A DNA stretch of 46,910 bases from an uncultured Porphyromonadaceae bacterium (GCA_900555715.1 USMC01000020.1:1-46910), one strand, 5' to 3'. Positions 7,674 through 17,054 are shown, numbered from the stretch's first letter. Numbers and translations: made by a program. The notes: a model not told the origin generated them from the sequence alone.

Positions 7674-9023
7674 ATGCAGAGTAAAACCATTTCTATTAAT
7701 AATTTCGCAGACCTGCTTGGAGTTTCAAGAGCCACTGTGGATACATGGATTCGCAGCGGCAAATACCCTGTTCACACCGGTTCTGAAGGTAAGCGTTATT
7801 TTTATTTTGAAGATCTCAAGGATGTACCGGAAATCGCAGCTATGTTATCATCTAAATGGGATGAAGAAAAAAATGTAATTCCATCTTGCAACTTTACTTC
7901 TGCTGAACTTTTTGCCGGTGGCGGTGGGTTAGCTCTCGGTCTGGAGAAAGCCGGATTCCATCATGTCCTCCTAAATGAATTCGACCATAATGCTTGCGAA
8001 ACGCTACGCCGCAATCGTCCAAATTGGAACGTGATTGAAGGCGATGTACACGATATTGACTTTACTCCTTATCAAGGTAAAATAGATTTTCTTTCTGGTG
8101 GTTTCCCTTGTCAAGCTTTTTCTTATGCTGGCAAACGCCTTGGTTTTGAAGAAACACGAGGTACTTTATTTTTTGAACTGGCTCGTGCTGTTAGAGAAAT
8201 TCAACCTAAGGTTTTTTTGGGAGAGAATGTACGAGGATTATTTGAACACGATAAGGGTCGCACTTTGCAAACTATCAAAGATGTTATAGCAGAATTGGGT
8301 TACACGCTTATTGAACCTCGTGTTCTCCGTGCAATACAATATGATGTCCCGCAAAAGAGAGAACGCCTTATTCTTATTGCTATAAGAAATGATATCGCGC
8401 CTCATGTACAATTCAAGTGGCCGGATGTTTGTACTTCTGTCAGAACTCTGAGAGATGCTTTTTTTGCTGGCGAGCTATTCAATACTGATGTTCCGGTATC
8501 AGAAGGACAAAGATACCCAGACTCAAAATTTAAGGTGATGCAACTTGTTCCGGAAGGTGGTGATTGGAGAGATCTTCCTGAGGATGTAGCTCGTGAGTAT
8601 ATGAAAAGGTGTTATAACCTTGGCGGTGGTAAAACAGGAATGGCTCGTCGCCTTGCTATGGATGAACCGTGTCTGACCCTTACATGTGCACCTGCACAAA
8701 AACAAACAGAACGCTGCCATCCAATAGAGACTCGTCCCCTTACGATTAGGGAGTATGCTCGTATTCAAACATTTCCGGACGATTGGAAGTTCTGCGGTAA
8801 TTTAAGTACACAATACAAACAGATTGGCAATGCTGTCCCTGTCAATCTTGCATGGGCTATCGGTCGATCCATCATTAGACTTTTTAATGATATATCTAAT
8901 TTGGGTTATATCAATGAGAATATAGATTTAGATTCTACCAGACACTACACCAAACTTCATGGTATATTTGAAGGTATGGTTTGTGAAAAAAACACTGAGT
9001 ATTTATCTTCATCTTATAAGTAA
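7674..9023 (+). CDS. DNA cytosine-5 methyltransferase with N-terminal MerR-like HTH
   Basis: The protein has 449 residues. After an N-terminal helix-turn-helix (about residues 4-55; ISINNFADLLGVSRATVDTW and RYFYFEDL) come the C5-methyltransferase motifs: ELFAGGGGLALGLE (I), GGFPCQAFSYAGKR with the catalytic Cys (IV), ENVRGL (VI), QKRERLILIA (VIII), and REYARIQTFPD and YKQIGNAVP (IX-X). It should protect the GGNCC site of the paired nuclease. ATG 7674, one base after the nuclease stop, is preferred over an in-frame TTG at 7659. The extra DNA-binding domain could autoregulate the operon, as is known for some C5-methyltransferases with N-terminal extensions. Composition is AT-rich. Confidence 0.92.
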   Translation: MQSKTISINNFADLLGVSRATVDTWIRSGKYPVHTGSEGKRYFYFEDLKDVPEIAAMLSSKWDEEKNVIPSCNFTSAELFAGGGGLALGLEKAGFHHVLLNEFDHNACETLRRNRPNWNVIEGDVHDIDFTPYQGKIDFLSGGFPCQAFSYAGKRLGFEETRGTLFFELARAVREIQPKVFLGENVRGLFEHDKGRTLQTIKDVIAELGYTLIEPRVLRAIQYDVPQKRERLILIAIRNDIAPHVQFKWPDVCTSVRTLRDAFFAGELFNTDVPVSEGQRYPDSKFKVMQLVPEGGDWRDLPEDVAREYMKRCYNLGGGKTGMARRLAMDEPCLTLTCAPAQKQTERCHPIETRPLTIREYARIQTFPDDWKFCGNLSTQYKQIGNAVPVNLAWAIGRSIIRLFNDISNLGYINENIDLDSTRHYTKLHGIFEGMVCEKNTEYLSSSYK

Positions 9024-9132
9024 TAGTGTTGATGCTTATTCTTCTGCGCATTCGTAAGTTGAGCCTGACTTTTCTACCTTAAAGTAAAGATTACATCTCA
9101 GATGTGTACTGAGGCGCTGATTTTATATGGAA

Positions 9133-9165
9133 TTGCTTGCGATTGAGATTTTTTTTGTAACTTTA
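9133..9165 (+). promoter_or_regulatory. Probable promoter of the outer-membrane operon
   Basis: TTGC (9133-9136) and TAACTTTA (9158-9165) are 21 bases apart, a slightly relaxed Bacteroidetes promoter ahead of the gene at 9220. The rest of 9024-9219 shows nothing I can name. Confidence 0.45.
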
Positions 9166-9219
9166 CAAAGTTTTTGACATATAAACCGTCACCGTCAGAT
9201 CACAACGTAAGTATCCTGA

Positions 9220-9966
9220 ATGAACCGATTAGTCCGATTTATCTTGGCTTCAGTAGTCCTTGCAGTGGGGCTGCTGCCATGCGAGGCATTAGCGCAGGAG
9301 GCGTTCAGCAGAAAAATCCAGCAGGTGACATTTGTTCCTAAAGGCGCCTGGATCGGCGGCGTCAGCGTAAGCTACTCGCAGTCGAAAGAGGACAACTACC
9401 AGTTTCTTATTTTTGAGGGAATCGACGGCGACAGCTATTCGTTCAAGGTCAGTCCGACAGTGATGTTCTGCTTCAAGGACAATATGGCGGCAGGCGGGCG
9501 CTTCTCTTATCAGCGGCAGCGTACGTGCATCGACAAAGGTGACCTTGTGCTCGATTCGGAAACATCCTACAATGTCGACAATCTGTACAGCATCAGCCAT
9601 ACATATCTCGGCACAGCCATTTTCCGCAACTATCTCAGCCTCGGTCGCAGCACGCGTTTCGGACTCTTCTATGAGATTCAGGCACAGGCAGGCGGCGGGC
9701 AGTCGAAAATTATAAACGGTTCCGGTCAGGACATCACGGGAACGTACGAGCGCAATATCAAGCTGAATGTCGGCGTCGCTCCCGGACTGTCGGTCTTTCT
9801 CAACAATTACTCGGCGATAGAGGTGAATGTAGGTGTGCTCGGCTTCAACTACAATCATACCACCTCGGTAACCGATCAGATATATATCGCCAACCGCCAC
9901 ACGTCGCAGGCGAATTTCAAAATAAACCTGTTTTCAATCACGTTCGGAGTGATGTTCTATATTTAG
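9220..9966 (+). CDS. Outer-membrane beta-barrel protein (paralogue A)
   Basis: The protein has 248 residues with a clear signal peptide (cleavage after ALA-Q, about residue 25). The mature part is made of alternating amphipathic strands and ends in FSITFGVMFYI, with a terminal aromatic pattern as in outer-membrane barrels. Roughly eight to ten strands are likely. It shares the landmark F(V/I)PKG(A/K)W near the mature N-terminus and the same closing strand pattern with the next gene, so the two are paralogues. The spacing is only 4 bp. It is the first gene of a packed operon with a PCMD lipoprotein and a porin. Its exact function is unknown. Confidence 0.75.
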   Translation: MNRLVRFILASVVLAVGLLPCEALAQEAFSRKIQQVTFVPKGAWIGGVSVSYSQSKEDNYQFLIFEGIDGDSYSFKVSPTVMFCFKDNMAAGGRFSYQRQRTCIDKGDLVLDSETSYNVDNLYSISHTYLGTAIFRNYLSLGRSTRFGLFYEIQAQAGGGQSKIINGSGQDITGTYERNIKLNVGVAPGLSVFLNNYSAIEVNVGVLGFNYNHTTSVTDQIYIANRHTSQANFKINLFSITFGVMFYI

Positions 9967-9970
9967 CGCC

Positions 9971-10813
9971 ATGAAGAAACTGATTGTAACACTCATAGCT
10001 CTGGTAGTGCTGCTTGGCGCATGTGTGTCCGCTCACGGGCAGATAACGCGCAAGCAACATCAGTCGTTCGATAACGACACTATCGAGCATGTCGTGATCG
10101 ACGGCGACACGATGTCGATAGTGCTGCCGGAGCATAATTTCGGGCGCTACGACCGTGGTCTGAAAAACTATCTTTTTATCCCGAAAGGCAAATGGAGCTT
10201 CGGAATGACGGCGTCCTACGGTGAACTCAGGACGGAGGACGTGCAGGTGCTGTCGATGCTCAAGGATATAGATTTCAACGGCAAGATATTTTCTGTCAAG
10301 CCATTTCTGTCATATTTTGTCGGACATAATCAGTCGGTAGGTCTTAAGTTCGACTATTCCCGCGGAACAGGCGATCTGGGTAGTCTCGGGCTCGATTTCG
10401 ACGAAGACCTCAATTTCACTTTACGCGATGTGAGTTATTTTCAGGAAACGCTGACAGTGTCGACCTTTTACCGCAGCTACGTCGGTCTTGACAGTTCTGG
10501 TATTTTCGGCGTCTTCAATGAAATAGATCTTGGTTTCGGGTCGGGTTCGTCGCGCTTCAAGCGCCTGTATAACGGCGAACCGCGCGACACGCGTACCATC
10601 ATCACCCAGGGAAATCTCAATTTCAGCCCCGGTGTATGCGTGTTCATACAGGATTTTGTGTCTTTCAATGTGTCGTTCGGCGTGTTCGGTCTTTATTGGA
10701 AAAAACAGCAGCAGAGCACCGACGGTGTCGACGAAGGCAGCCGAGTGACGTCAGGAGCAAATTTCCGCTTCAATATATTCAACATCAATTTCGGACTGAT
10801 GGTAGTGATATGA
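9971..10813 (+). CDS. Outer-membrane beta-barrel protein (paralogue B)
   Basis: The protein has 280 residues with a signal peptide ending near AHG-Q (about residue 24). A short linker (residues 25-60) precedes a barrel beginning LFIPKGKWSFGMTASYG and ending INFGLMVVI. It parallels the preceding gene in order and motifs, but has longer loops, including an Asp-rich one (GLDFDEDLNF). Its stop codon overlaps the start of the PCMD lipoprotein gene (ATGA), implying coupled translation. Together with its paralogue it may form a surface scaffold or pore for the PCMD lipoprotein. That is inference; no catalytic motif is visible. Confidence 0.75.
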   Translation: MKKLIVTLIALVVLLGACVSAHGQITRKQHQSFDNDTIEHVVIDGDTMSIVLPEHNFGRYDRGLKNYLFIPKGKWSFGMTASYGELRTEDVQVLSMLKDIDFNGKIFSVKPFLSYFVGHNQSVGLKFDYSRGTGDLGSLGLDFDEDLNFTLRDVSYFQETLTVSTFYRSYVGLDSSGIFGVFNEIDLGFGSGSSRFKRLYNGEPRDTRTIITQGNLNFSPGVCVFIQDFVSFNVSFGVFGLYWKKQQQSTDGVDEGSRVTSGANFRFNIFNINFGLMVVI

Positions 10814-12375
10814 GGAAAGAACTGTATATCCTGATGGCGCTTGCCGCCGCTGTTTTTGCCGGATGCATTAGGAATGACGTCCCGTATCCGCACATACAGG
10901 CGAACTTCCTTTCCTTCGAAGTCCGCGGTCAGGATGGCGGAACGGTCATCGACAGCAGCGCCATGCGTCTGACCGTGACATTGCCCGAAGAGGTCGATAT
11001 CGAATCTGTGCGCGTAAGCGGATATACACTCACAAAAGGCGCTCACCTTGTAGGAGAAACTTTTCTTGACCCGATAGACCTTTCGTCGCCTTACCGTGTG
11101 ACAGTGGAGCTTTACCAGCAATATACCTGGCAGATAGTAGGGCGTCAGAATATCGAACGCTACTTTGAGGTCGAAGGGCAGATAGGGCAGAGTATCATAG
11201 ATGTGCCCGGAAGGCGTGTTATCGTAAACGTCGGCGATGCACGTCCGCTGAACGCTATTGCCATATCGCGTGCCAAGCTTGGTCCGAAAGGCTGCACTTA
11301 CAGCCCGTCGATAGCGGAAGGCGCTACTTACGACGGCACTAAGCCGTTCGTAATCAAGGTGCGCAGTTTCGGGCGCGATGAAATATGGACAGTATATACG
11401 GAGCAGGTTCATGTGAGCCTGCGCACTGTCGGTGTCGATGCCTGGACGGGTGTTGCCTGGATACACGGTACGGGCGAGGCCGGGACGGTGAACGGCGCCG
11501 AATACAGGCTCGCCGGAACGGAACTATGGACTCGTGTGCCGCAGAGCGACATTACATATCACGGCGGCGACTTTGTTGCGCGCGTCAATCTTCTAAGTCC
11601 TTCTACGTCGTATCAGGCACGCGTATATAATGAGACCATGACAGGCGAAATCATTGATTTCACCACCGGTACGGCGGCTCAGATGCCGAACAGCAATTTC
11701 GACAACTGGTGGCTCGACGGCAAAGTGTGGAATCCCTGGGCGGAAGACGGCACGCCTTTCTGGGATACGGGCAACAAGGGCGCCACCACGCTCGGACAGT
11801 CGAACAGCGGACCTACGGACGACACCCCTTCGGGTTCGGGCTGGGCGGCGCGTCTGGAATCGAAGTTCATCGGAATAGGCGCCCTCGGCAAGCTCGCCGC
11901 CGGGAACCTTTTCACCGGCATATATGTCAGGACGGTCGGAACGAACGGCGTACTGTCGTTCGGACGACCTTTTACCGAGCGTCCTGTGCGTCTTCGCGGG
12001 CAGTTCAAATACACATGTGCCGATATCAGCCATTGTTCCGACGGTTTCAACTCAATGCTCGGACAGCCTGATACCTGTTCAATATTTGTCGCGCTCATAG
12101 ATACCGAGGAACCGCTTGAAATACGCACCGCGCCCAACAACAGGCAGCTTTTCGATCCGGAAGGCGCTTACGTTGTCGGATATGGCAAGATGGAAGTCGC
12201 ACAGACCGTTCCGGAATACACTCCGTTCGAATTTGAAATAAAGTATAATTCCACCTCACGCAAGCCGAAGTATATCATCTGCGTTGCGTCGGCGAGCAAG
12301 TACGGCGACTTCTTCACCGGCGGAAGCGGCTCGACGCTGTATGTGGACGATTTTGAATTGCTATATGACTATTAG
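10810..12375 (+). CDS. PCMD-domain surface lipoprotein
   Basis: The protein has 521 residues with a lipoprotein signal (AAAVFAGCIRND, Cys about residue 17). Two beta-sandwich-like segments (about 25-220) precede an Fn3-like stretch (about 220-285). Residues about 290-521 are a PCMD (putative carbohydrate metabolism) domain, with landmarks GKLAAGNLFTGIY, FGRPF, ASKYGDFFTGG and the closing YVDDFELLYDY. I chose ATG 10810 because it gives the signal peptide and overlaps the upstream stop; the open frame back to 10636 lies inside the upstream gene. The domain closely resembles the C-terminus of the lipoprotein at 37126-39321. Carbohydrate binding is suggested by the family name only. Confidence 0.82.
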   Translation: MRKELYILMALAAAVFAGCIRNDVPYPHIQANFLSFEVRGQDGGTVIDSSAMRLTVTLPEEVDIESVRVSGYTLTKGAHLVGETFLDPIDLSSPYRVTVELYQQYTWQIVGRQNIERYFEVEGQIGQSIIDVPGRRVIVNVGDARPLNAIAISRAKLGPKGCTYSPSIAEGATYDGTKPFVIKVRSFGRDEIWTVYTEQVHVSLRTVGVDAWTGVAWIHGTGEAGTVNGAEYRLAGTELWTRVPQSDITYHGGDFVARVNLLSPSTSYQARVYNETMTGEIIDFTTGTAAQMPNSNFDNWWLDGKVWNPWAEDGTPFWDTGNKGATTLGQSNSGPTDDTPSGSGWAARLESKFIGIGALGKLAAGNLFTGIYVRTVGTNGVLSFGRPFTERPVRLRGQFKYTCADISHCSDGFNSMLGQPDTCSIFVALIDTEEPLEIRTAPNNRQLFDPEGAYVVGYGKMEVAQTVPEYTPFEFEIKYNSTSRKPKYIICVASASKYGDFFTGGSGSTLYVDDFELLYDY

Positions 12376-13396
12376 ACACTCCCTTATATCATTCATCAGC
12401 TCAGCTGTCGTAGTATCGGCAATGCTGACTCCGGTGTGTCTGCACGCAAATGCAGCAACCGACTCCGTCGCCTCTTCAGGCATGGAATGGACGTATGTGC
12501 CGAAATTCCATGGCGTGATGCGTACGTTCTATGAGTTTTCGTCAGCGACAGGCAAAAGTAAGTTCATGGTGCGTAACGCACGTCTTAATGCCGGTGGCTA
12601 TATCCTTCCGATGGTAGATTATTATATACAGGCTGATTTTTGCGACCGTGGTGCCATAAAGCTTCTCGACGCTTATGCACGCCTTCATCCAGTCGACGGT
12701 CTTGAGGTGTATGCCGGTCAGTGCCGTGTCCCGTTCAGCGTGGAATCGTCGAGGGCGCCTCAGCTCTATCATTTCACCGATGTCGGTCTTGTCGCAACTC
12801 TCGGAAACCTGCGCTCCGTCGGTGTCAAGGCTGGTTACCGTTTCCCGTCGTTTCCCGTGTATGTCGAAGGCGGTGTTTTCAACGGCTCAGATCGCGCAGA
12901 CCATACTCAATGGAACTCGCAGCTGACCTACAGCATAAAGGCAAACGCGAGCTTTGCCGGCTTCCGCCCTGAAGTTGCGTTCCAGTCGCGTGTGCCCGGC
13001 GGTCAGGACGGTACGCCACGATTCAATCAGGGCAATGTGTCTCTGTCGTGGACATGCGGCGGATTTATGATTGAGGGCGAGTATATATATCGCGGCTATA
13101 CCGGAAGCGACGACCGTGCGCAGGCATGGGATATATTCGCCGACTATGGTTTCGACGTCGACTGGCGCATGGCTGACAGGCTGTCGTTTCAGGCGCGCTA
13201 TGACGGAGTGATCGACGACCCTGTGATTCTGACCCGCCGACGGCTTACTGTCGGCGCGACAGCTCATTATTCGTACAAAGCGACATTTGTGGATTTCCGT
13301 GTCAATTTCGAGCAGTATTTCTACAATGAGAATGTCGGCACCATTTCGCCGACCGACAATAATAAACTCGTCGCCGGAGCTATTCTGTATTTCTGA
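12365..13396 (+). CDS. Porin_O_P-type outer-membrane porin
   Basis: The protein has 343 residues and starts at ATG 12365, overlapping the PCMD gene by 11 bases. A signal peptide ends near ANA-A (about residue 30). The barrel has the hallmarks of the OprO/OprP-like porin family in Bacteroidetes: FMVRNARLNAGGYILPMVDY, DAYARLHPVDGLEVYAGQ, RVPFSVESSRA and the closing LVAGAILYF. Such porins pass anions or small solutes, and several are phosphate- or pyrophosphate-selective. The substrate here is not readable. It is the last gene of the outer-membrane operon and is shorter than most OprP proteins (about 400 residues). Confidence 0.8.
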   Translation: MTIRHSLISFISSAVVVSAMLTPVCLHANAATDSVASSGMEWTYVPKFHGVMRTFYEFSSATGKSKFMVRNARLNAGGYILPMVDYYIQADFCDRGAIKLLDAYARLHPVDGLEVYAGQCRVPFSVESSRAPQLYHFTDVGLVATLGNLRSVGVKAGYRFPSFPVYVEGGVFNGSDRADHTQWNSQLTYSIKANASFAGFRPEVAFQSRVPGGQDGTPRFNQGNVSLSWTCGGFMIEGEYIYRGYTGSDDRAQAWDIFADYGFDVDWRMADRLSFQARYDGVIDDPVILTRRRLTVGATAHYSYKATFVDFRVNFEQYFYNENVGTISPTDNNKLVAGAILYF

Positions 13397-13452
13397 ACGG
13401 TTCGCTGAACCATCTGCGCGGTGCAAGCGTATTATCATAAATAATATTTGAT

Positions 13453-14112
13453 ATGATGATACGCAGAATATGCTTTTCCATTATTGCTCTTGTGCTCGGT
13501 CTTGCCGGGGCTTACGCTCAGGGTACCGGAGTGAGATACGGCGCGCAGCTGTCGTATGATGTTTCTTTTCCGTCAGGAAAGAATCCGTACAAGGCAGGTT
13601 CCGGCTTCACTCTCGGCGGCGTGGCGAATATTTCTTTCCCCGGGAAATTCTTTATCGAGCCGGGGCTGAAGTTTACCTATGCTTCAATGCCGACGAAAGA
13701 TCTTGTTTCGTTCAACGAGAAGTATATGTATGAAGGTGCTGCCAATCTCTACACTCTCCATATTCCGGTCAGTTTCGGATATACGTTCTACAACACCGGT
13801 TTTGTCTCTGTCGAAATGAGCACCGGACCGTACCTGAATGTCAATCTGGCTGCCAGGCAGAAGCTCGATCCTGACTTCGGCGTTCCTGCCGCCGACCGTG
13901 AGCCGTCGTGCAGGATCAATCTCTTCGACTACGGGTGGAAGCGCGTGGACAGCGGCTGGAGCATACGGCTGAGCACTACGTTTGCCGGGTCATATTTTAT
14001 CGGTATCGATGGCGATGTGGCATTTACGCCGCTGGCTAAATTCGGCAATGGCGATAATAAGGTGCAGATACGCCGCAGCTCGGTGTCGGTAGTGCTGGGA
14101 TATTATTTCTGA
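13453..14112 (+). CDS. PorT-like outer-membrane beta-barrel protein
   Basis: The protein has 219 residues with a signal peptide ending AYA-Q (about residue 23) and an eight-stranded-type barrel (GVRYGAQLSYDVSF... ending SVSVVLGYYF). It belongs to the broad 'outer membrane beta-barrel' group that includes PorT. The gap of 56 bp from the porin gene leaves open whether it belongs to the same transcript. It converges on miaA, and the two stop-codon ends overlap by 10 bases. No specific function can be given. Confidence 0.75.
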   Translation: MMIRRICFSIIALVLGLAGAYAQGTGVRYGAQLSYDVSFPSGKNPYKAGSGFTLGGVANISFPGKFFIEPGLKFTYASMPTKDLVSFNEKYMYEGAANLYTLHIPVSFGYTFYNTGFVSVEMSTGPYLNVNLAARQKLDPDFGVPAADREPSCRINLFDYGWKRVDSGWSIRLSTTFAGSYFIGIDGDVAFTPLAKFGNGDNKVQIRRSSVSVVLGYYF

Positions 14113-15017
14113 CAGGCTTCCATCTGTGCCAGCCGGGCGTCGATAAGCTCTATGGCTTCCTCGGCAGAGCTTATCCAGCAGACGTCCGGGTCGCGCTTGA
14201 GCCATGTAAGCTGTTTTTTTGCGTATACGCGTGTGTTTTTGCCTATACGTGCGATAGCCTCAGCACGTGTCATCTCATTATTTAAATATGCGCGTATCTC
14301 TTTATAACCGACTGTATTGAGGGAGTTGAACTGACCTTGCGCGAAAGCTTTTCGCGCCTCTTCTTCAAGTCCTGTGGCTATCATTGCGTCGACGCGTGCG
14401 TTTATCCGTGCGAACAGTTGTTCGCGCGGCATGTCTATAGCAAGTTTGAGCACTTCGAAATCGCGCTTGCGTCGTGCGCCTGTCCTCAGCGAGGAGAACG
14501 GAACGCCAGCTTCGAGGCATATCTCAACTGCATGGACCACACGGCGCGTGTTGGCACGGTCTACTTCATTGAAATAGTCGGGATCGAGTATCTCCAGCTG
14601 TGCGAGCACGCTTTGCAGACCATGATTGCGGAGCATGTCGAGCACATAGGCACGTGTGCCGTCGCTCACCGAAGGCATTTCGTCGATTCCTCTTACGAGA
14701 GCGTCGACATACATCATCGAGCCGCCGCAGACAATGGCTACGGGCGACCGTTTCCATATTTCCGGCAGAATCGCCAGTGCGTCTTCTTCGAACCGTGCGG
14801 CGCTGTAATATGCGTCGAGGGGCAGTGTGCCGACAAGATGATGGAAGGCACGGCTGCGTTCCTCCGGTGTGGGTGCAGCCGTGCCTATGGGAAGGTCTTT
14901 GTATATCTGACGGGAGTCTGCCGAAATGATTTCAGTGCCATATCGCCCGGCAAGAGTGATAGCGAGCGACGTCTTGCCCGAAGCGGTCGGACCGGTGACA
15001 ACCGTCAGCAGTCTCAT
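14103..15017 (-). CDS. miaA: tRNA dimethylallyltransferase
   Basis: The protein has 304 residues, the normal size for MiaA. It transfers a dimethylallyl group to A37 of tRNAs that read UNN codons. The P-loop GPTASGKTS is at residues 9-17, followed by the family motifs SADSRQIYKDLPIGTA, CGGSMMYVDALVRGID and NTVGYKEI, and the closing basic helix TRVYAKKQLTWLKRD. Its ATG overlaps the stop of pepT (TGATG), so translation is probably coupled. Confidence 0.97.
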   Translation of the reverse strand: MRLLTVVTGPTASGKTSLAITLAGRYGTEIISADSRQIYKDLPIGTAAPTPEERSRAFHHLVGTLPLDAYYSAARFEEDALAILPEIWKRSPVAIVCGGSMMYVDALVRGIDEMPSVSDGTRAYVLDMLRNHGLQSVLAQLEILDPDYFNEVDRANTRRVVHAVEICLEAGVPFSSLRTGARRKRDFEVLKLAIDMPREQLFARINARVDAMIATGLEEEARKAFAQGQFNSLNTVGYKEIRAYLNNEMTRAEAIARIGKNTRVYAKKQLTWLKRDPDVCWISSAEEAIELIDARLAQMEACQK

Positions 15018-16252
15018 CAGTCTTTATGCTGTGCCACGAGTCTGGCAATCTCGATGATTGTCTGAGTCGCTTTTTCCATCGACGGTATGGGAACGAACTC
15101 ATAGCGTCCGTGGAAGTTAAGACCGCCGGCGAAGATGTTGGGACACGGCAGACCTTTGAACGAGAGCTGCGCGCCGTCTGTGCCGCCGCGTATCGGCTGT
15201 ACTTTCGGCGTCACTCCTGCAAGGCGCATCGCTTCCTCTGCAATATCGACGATATACTTCACAGGTTCTATTTTCTCGCGCATGTTATAGTACTGGTCCT
15301 TTATCTCGATGGAGCAGCAGCCCGGGAATTCGTTGTTGATTTTGCGTGCGAGGTGTTCGAGCTCTTTCTTGCGGCGCTCGAAGCGGTCGCGGTCGTGGTC
15401 GCGGATGATATATGTGAGTACTGTTTTCTCGACATTGCCTTCCATCGACACGAGGTGGTAGAATCCCTCGTAGTCCTCGGTGTGTTCCGGTGTCTCCCAG
15501 CGGGGCAGCATGATGATGAATTGGTTTGCCACACGCATGGAGTTGAGCATCTTGTGCTTTGCATATCCAGGGTGCACATTGCATCCGAGGAAGGTTACGT
15601 GCGCCACGGCGGCGTTGAAGTTCTCATATTCCAGCTCGCCCACTTCGCCGCCGTCCATGGTGTATGCCCAGTCGGCACCGAAGCGTGCGACGTCGAATTT
15701 GTGTGCGCCCTGTCCTATTTCTTCGTCGGGGTTGAAAGCAATGCGGATTTCACCGTGTTCGATTTCGGGGTGATGGAGGAGGTAGTCGGCGGCGGTGATG
15801 ATTTCGGCAATTCCGGCTTTGTCGTCGGCGCCAAGAAGGGTTGTACCGTCGGTGACTATGAGTGACTGTCCCACGTACTTGTCCAGTTCGGGGAACTGTT
15901 CGGGCGAGAGGACAATGTTCTGGGCGCTGTTAAGGACGATGTCGCCGCCCTGATAGTTTTCGACGATGCGTGGCGACACATGGCGTCCCGACATATCGGG
16001 GCTTGTGTCGAGATGTGCTATAAAGCCTACTACGGGAGCTTTTTTGCCTGCAGGCAGCGTGGAAGGAACGGTTGCCATAAGATAACCGTTGTCGTCGAGG
16101 CTGATGTTGCGCAGCCCCATGGACTGAAGTTCGTCGCGCAGGTGCTCGGCGAAAATGAGCTGACCCGGTGTCGACGGCGTCATATTTGTCAGTTCGTCGC
16201 TCTGAGTGTCGAATTTGACGTACTGGAGAAATCGGTCGGTAAGATTCATCAC
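15017..16252 (-). CDS. pepT: Peptidase T (tripeptide aminopeptidase)
   Basis: The protein has 411 residues, the size of PepT, a cytoplasmic two-zinc M20B aminopeptidase acting on tripeptides. Zinc-site motifs are visible: FIAHLDTSPDMSG, GADDKAGIAEI, NPDEEIGQGAHKFD and MDGGEVGELEYENFNAA, with the C-terminal IRGGTDGAQLSFKGLPCPN that holds a last metal ligand region. The gene starts with two ATG codons; either can serve. It lies 10 bp after the lipoprotein gene at 16263-17054 and overlaps miaA. Confidence 0.96.
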   Translation of the reverse strand: MMNLTDRFLQYVKFDTQSDELTNMTPSTPGQLIFAEHLRDELQSMGLRNISLDDNGYLMATVPSTLPAGKKAPVVGFIAHLDTSPDMSGRHVSPRIVENYQGGDIVLNSAQNIVLSPEQFPELDKYVGQSLIVTDGTTLLGADDKAGIAEIITAADYLLHHPEIEHGEIRIAFNPDEEIGQGAHKFDVARFGADWAYTMDGGEVGELEYENFNAAVAHVTFLGCNVHPGYAKHKMLNSMRVANQFIIMLPRWETPEHTEDYEGFYHLVSMEGNVEKTVLTYIIRDHDRDRFERRKKELEHLARKINNEFPGCCSIEIKDQYYNMREKIEPVKYIVDIAEEAMRLAGVTPKVQPIRGGTDGAQLSFKGLPCPNIFAGGLNFHGRYEFVPIPSMEKATQTIIEIARLVAQHKD

Positions 16253-16262
16253 TTTTTCATGT

Positions 16263-17054
16263 TTAACGTATGCTGCTCCAGGGAAGAGCAGATTTAAGGG
16301 TATATTTGTCTTTTTCGTTTTCGTACATAAACCTGAATCCGTCGATGCTGAACGACCTGAGCATGTCCTCTACGAACAGCCGGCAGCTGCCCATGTCGCC
16401 GAGAACCGGGTTGATGGTTTTCAAAAGGCGTGCGGCAAGTTCTTTCTGTTTCAGCCTGGCATACGGTGCCGCGGTAGCGAATGTGAAGGTGTACTGTGCG
16501 AAGCTCGTGACAATGTCGAGCGAGCATTCTTCAGCGTTCACGGCGTCGGCGAAGCCTGCGCAATAGCCGCTTAGGATTTTCATAGCGCTTGTCCGGGCTT
16601 CTCCTTGGTTGAGCTCCATAAGTTTCTGTTTATAGAGCGCACGGAGCCGGGCGGCAGGAACGTCGAACGATTTTGTGCCGGATTCTGTATCGGTAATGGT
16701 TATCGTCATCTTGCCCTCGGTTTTCGAAAGGCTGTTGATGATTTCATCTGTCTGGGGTCCTTTGTGTCCCTGAAGGTACTGGGCAAGACCATATTGCACG
16801 AGTGCGTCGGAGAAATCTGCCGTTTTGTAGACCGGAGAGGCAAATTCTATGCCTACATTCAGCGAAGCGTCCGCGTATGTCACGCCGCACCGGTCAAGCA
16901 GAATAAAGCTTCCGTTGGCGAGTTCCTTGATTTCTTTGTTGAGGCGTTCTGCCTGCGCTGTGAGGAGGGAATTGTAGTCGGTCTTGTCTTTGGGAGAACA
17001 TGAACAGACGATGCCGGCGACAATTGCTGCGAGGGTGAGAAGTTTCAGTTTCAT
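16263..17054 (-). CDS. Lipoprotein of unknown function
   Basis: The protein has 263 residues. I chose ATG 17054 since it opens directly with a signal sequence (MKLKLLTLAAIVAGIVCSCS); the open frame to 17099 adds 15 residues with no signal character. The lipid-attachment Cys is probably residue 19, although the preceding V-C-S is not an ideal lipobox. The rest is mixed helix and strand, with a helical segment rich in Lys/Glu near the start, and an Ala-rich second half. I do not recognise the family. It may be co-transcribed with pepT and miaA downstream. Confidence 0.6.
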   Translation of the reverse strand: MKLKLLTLAAIVAGIVCSCSPKDKTDYNSLLTAQAERLNKEIKELANGSFILLDRCGVTYADASLNVGIEFASPVYKTADFSDALVQYGLAQYLQGHKGPQTDEIINSLSKTEGKMTITITDTESGTKSFDVPAARLRALYKQKLMELNQGEARTSAMKILSGYCAGFADAVNAEECSLDIVTSFAQYTFTFATAAPYARLKQKELAARLLKTINPVLGDMGSCRLFVEDMLRSFSIDGFRFMYENEKDKYTLKSALPWSSIR

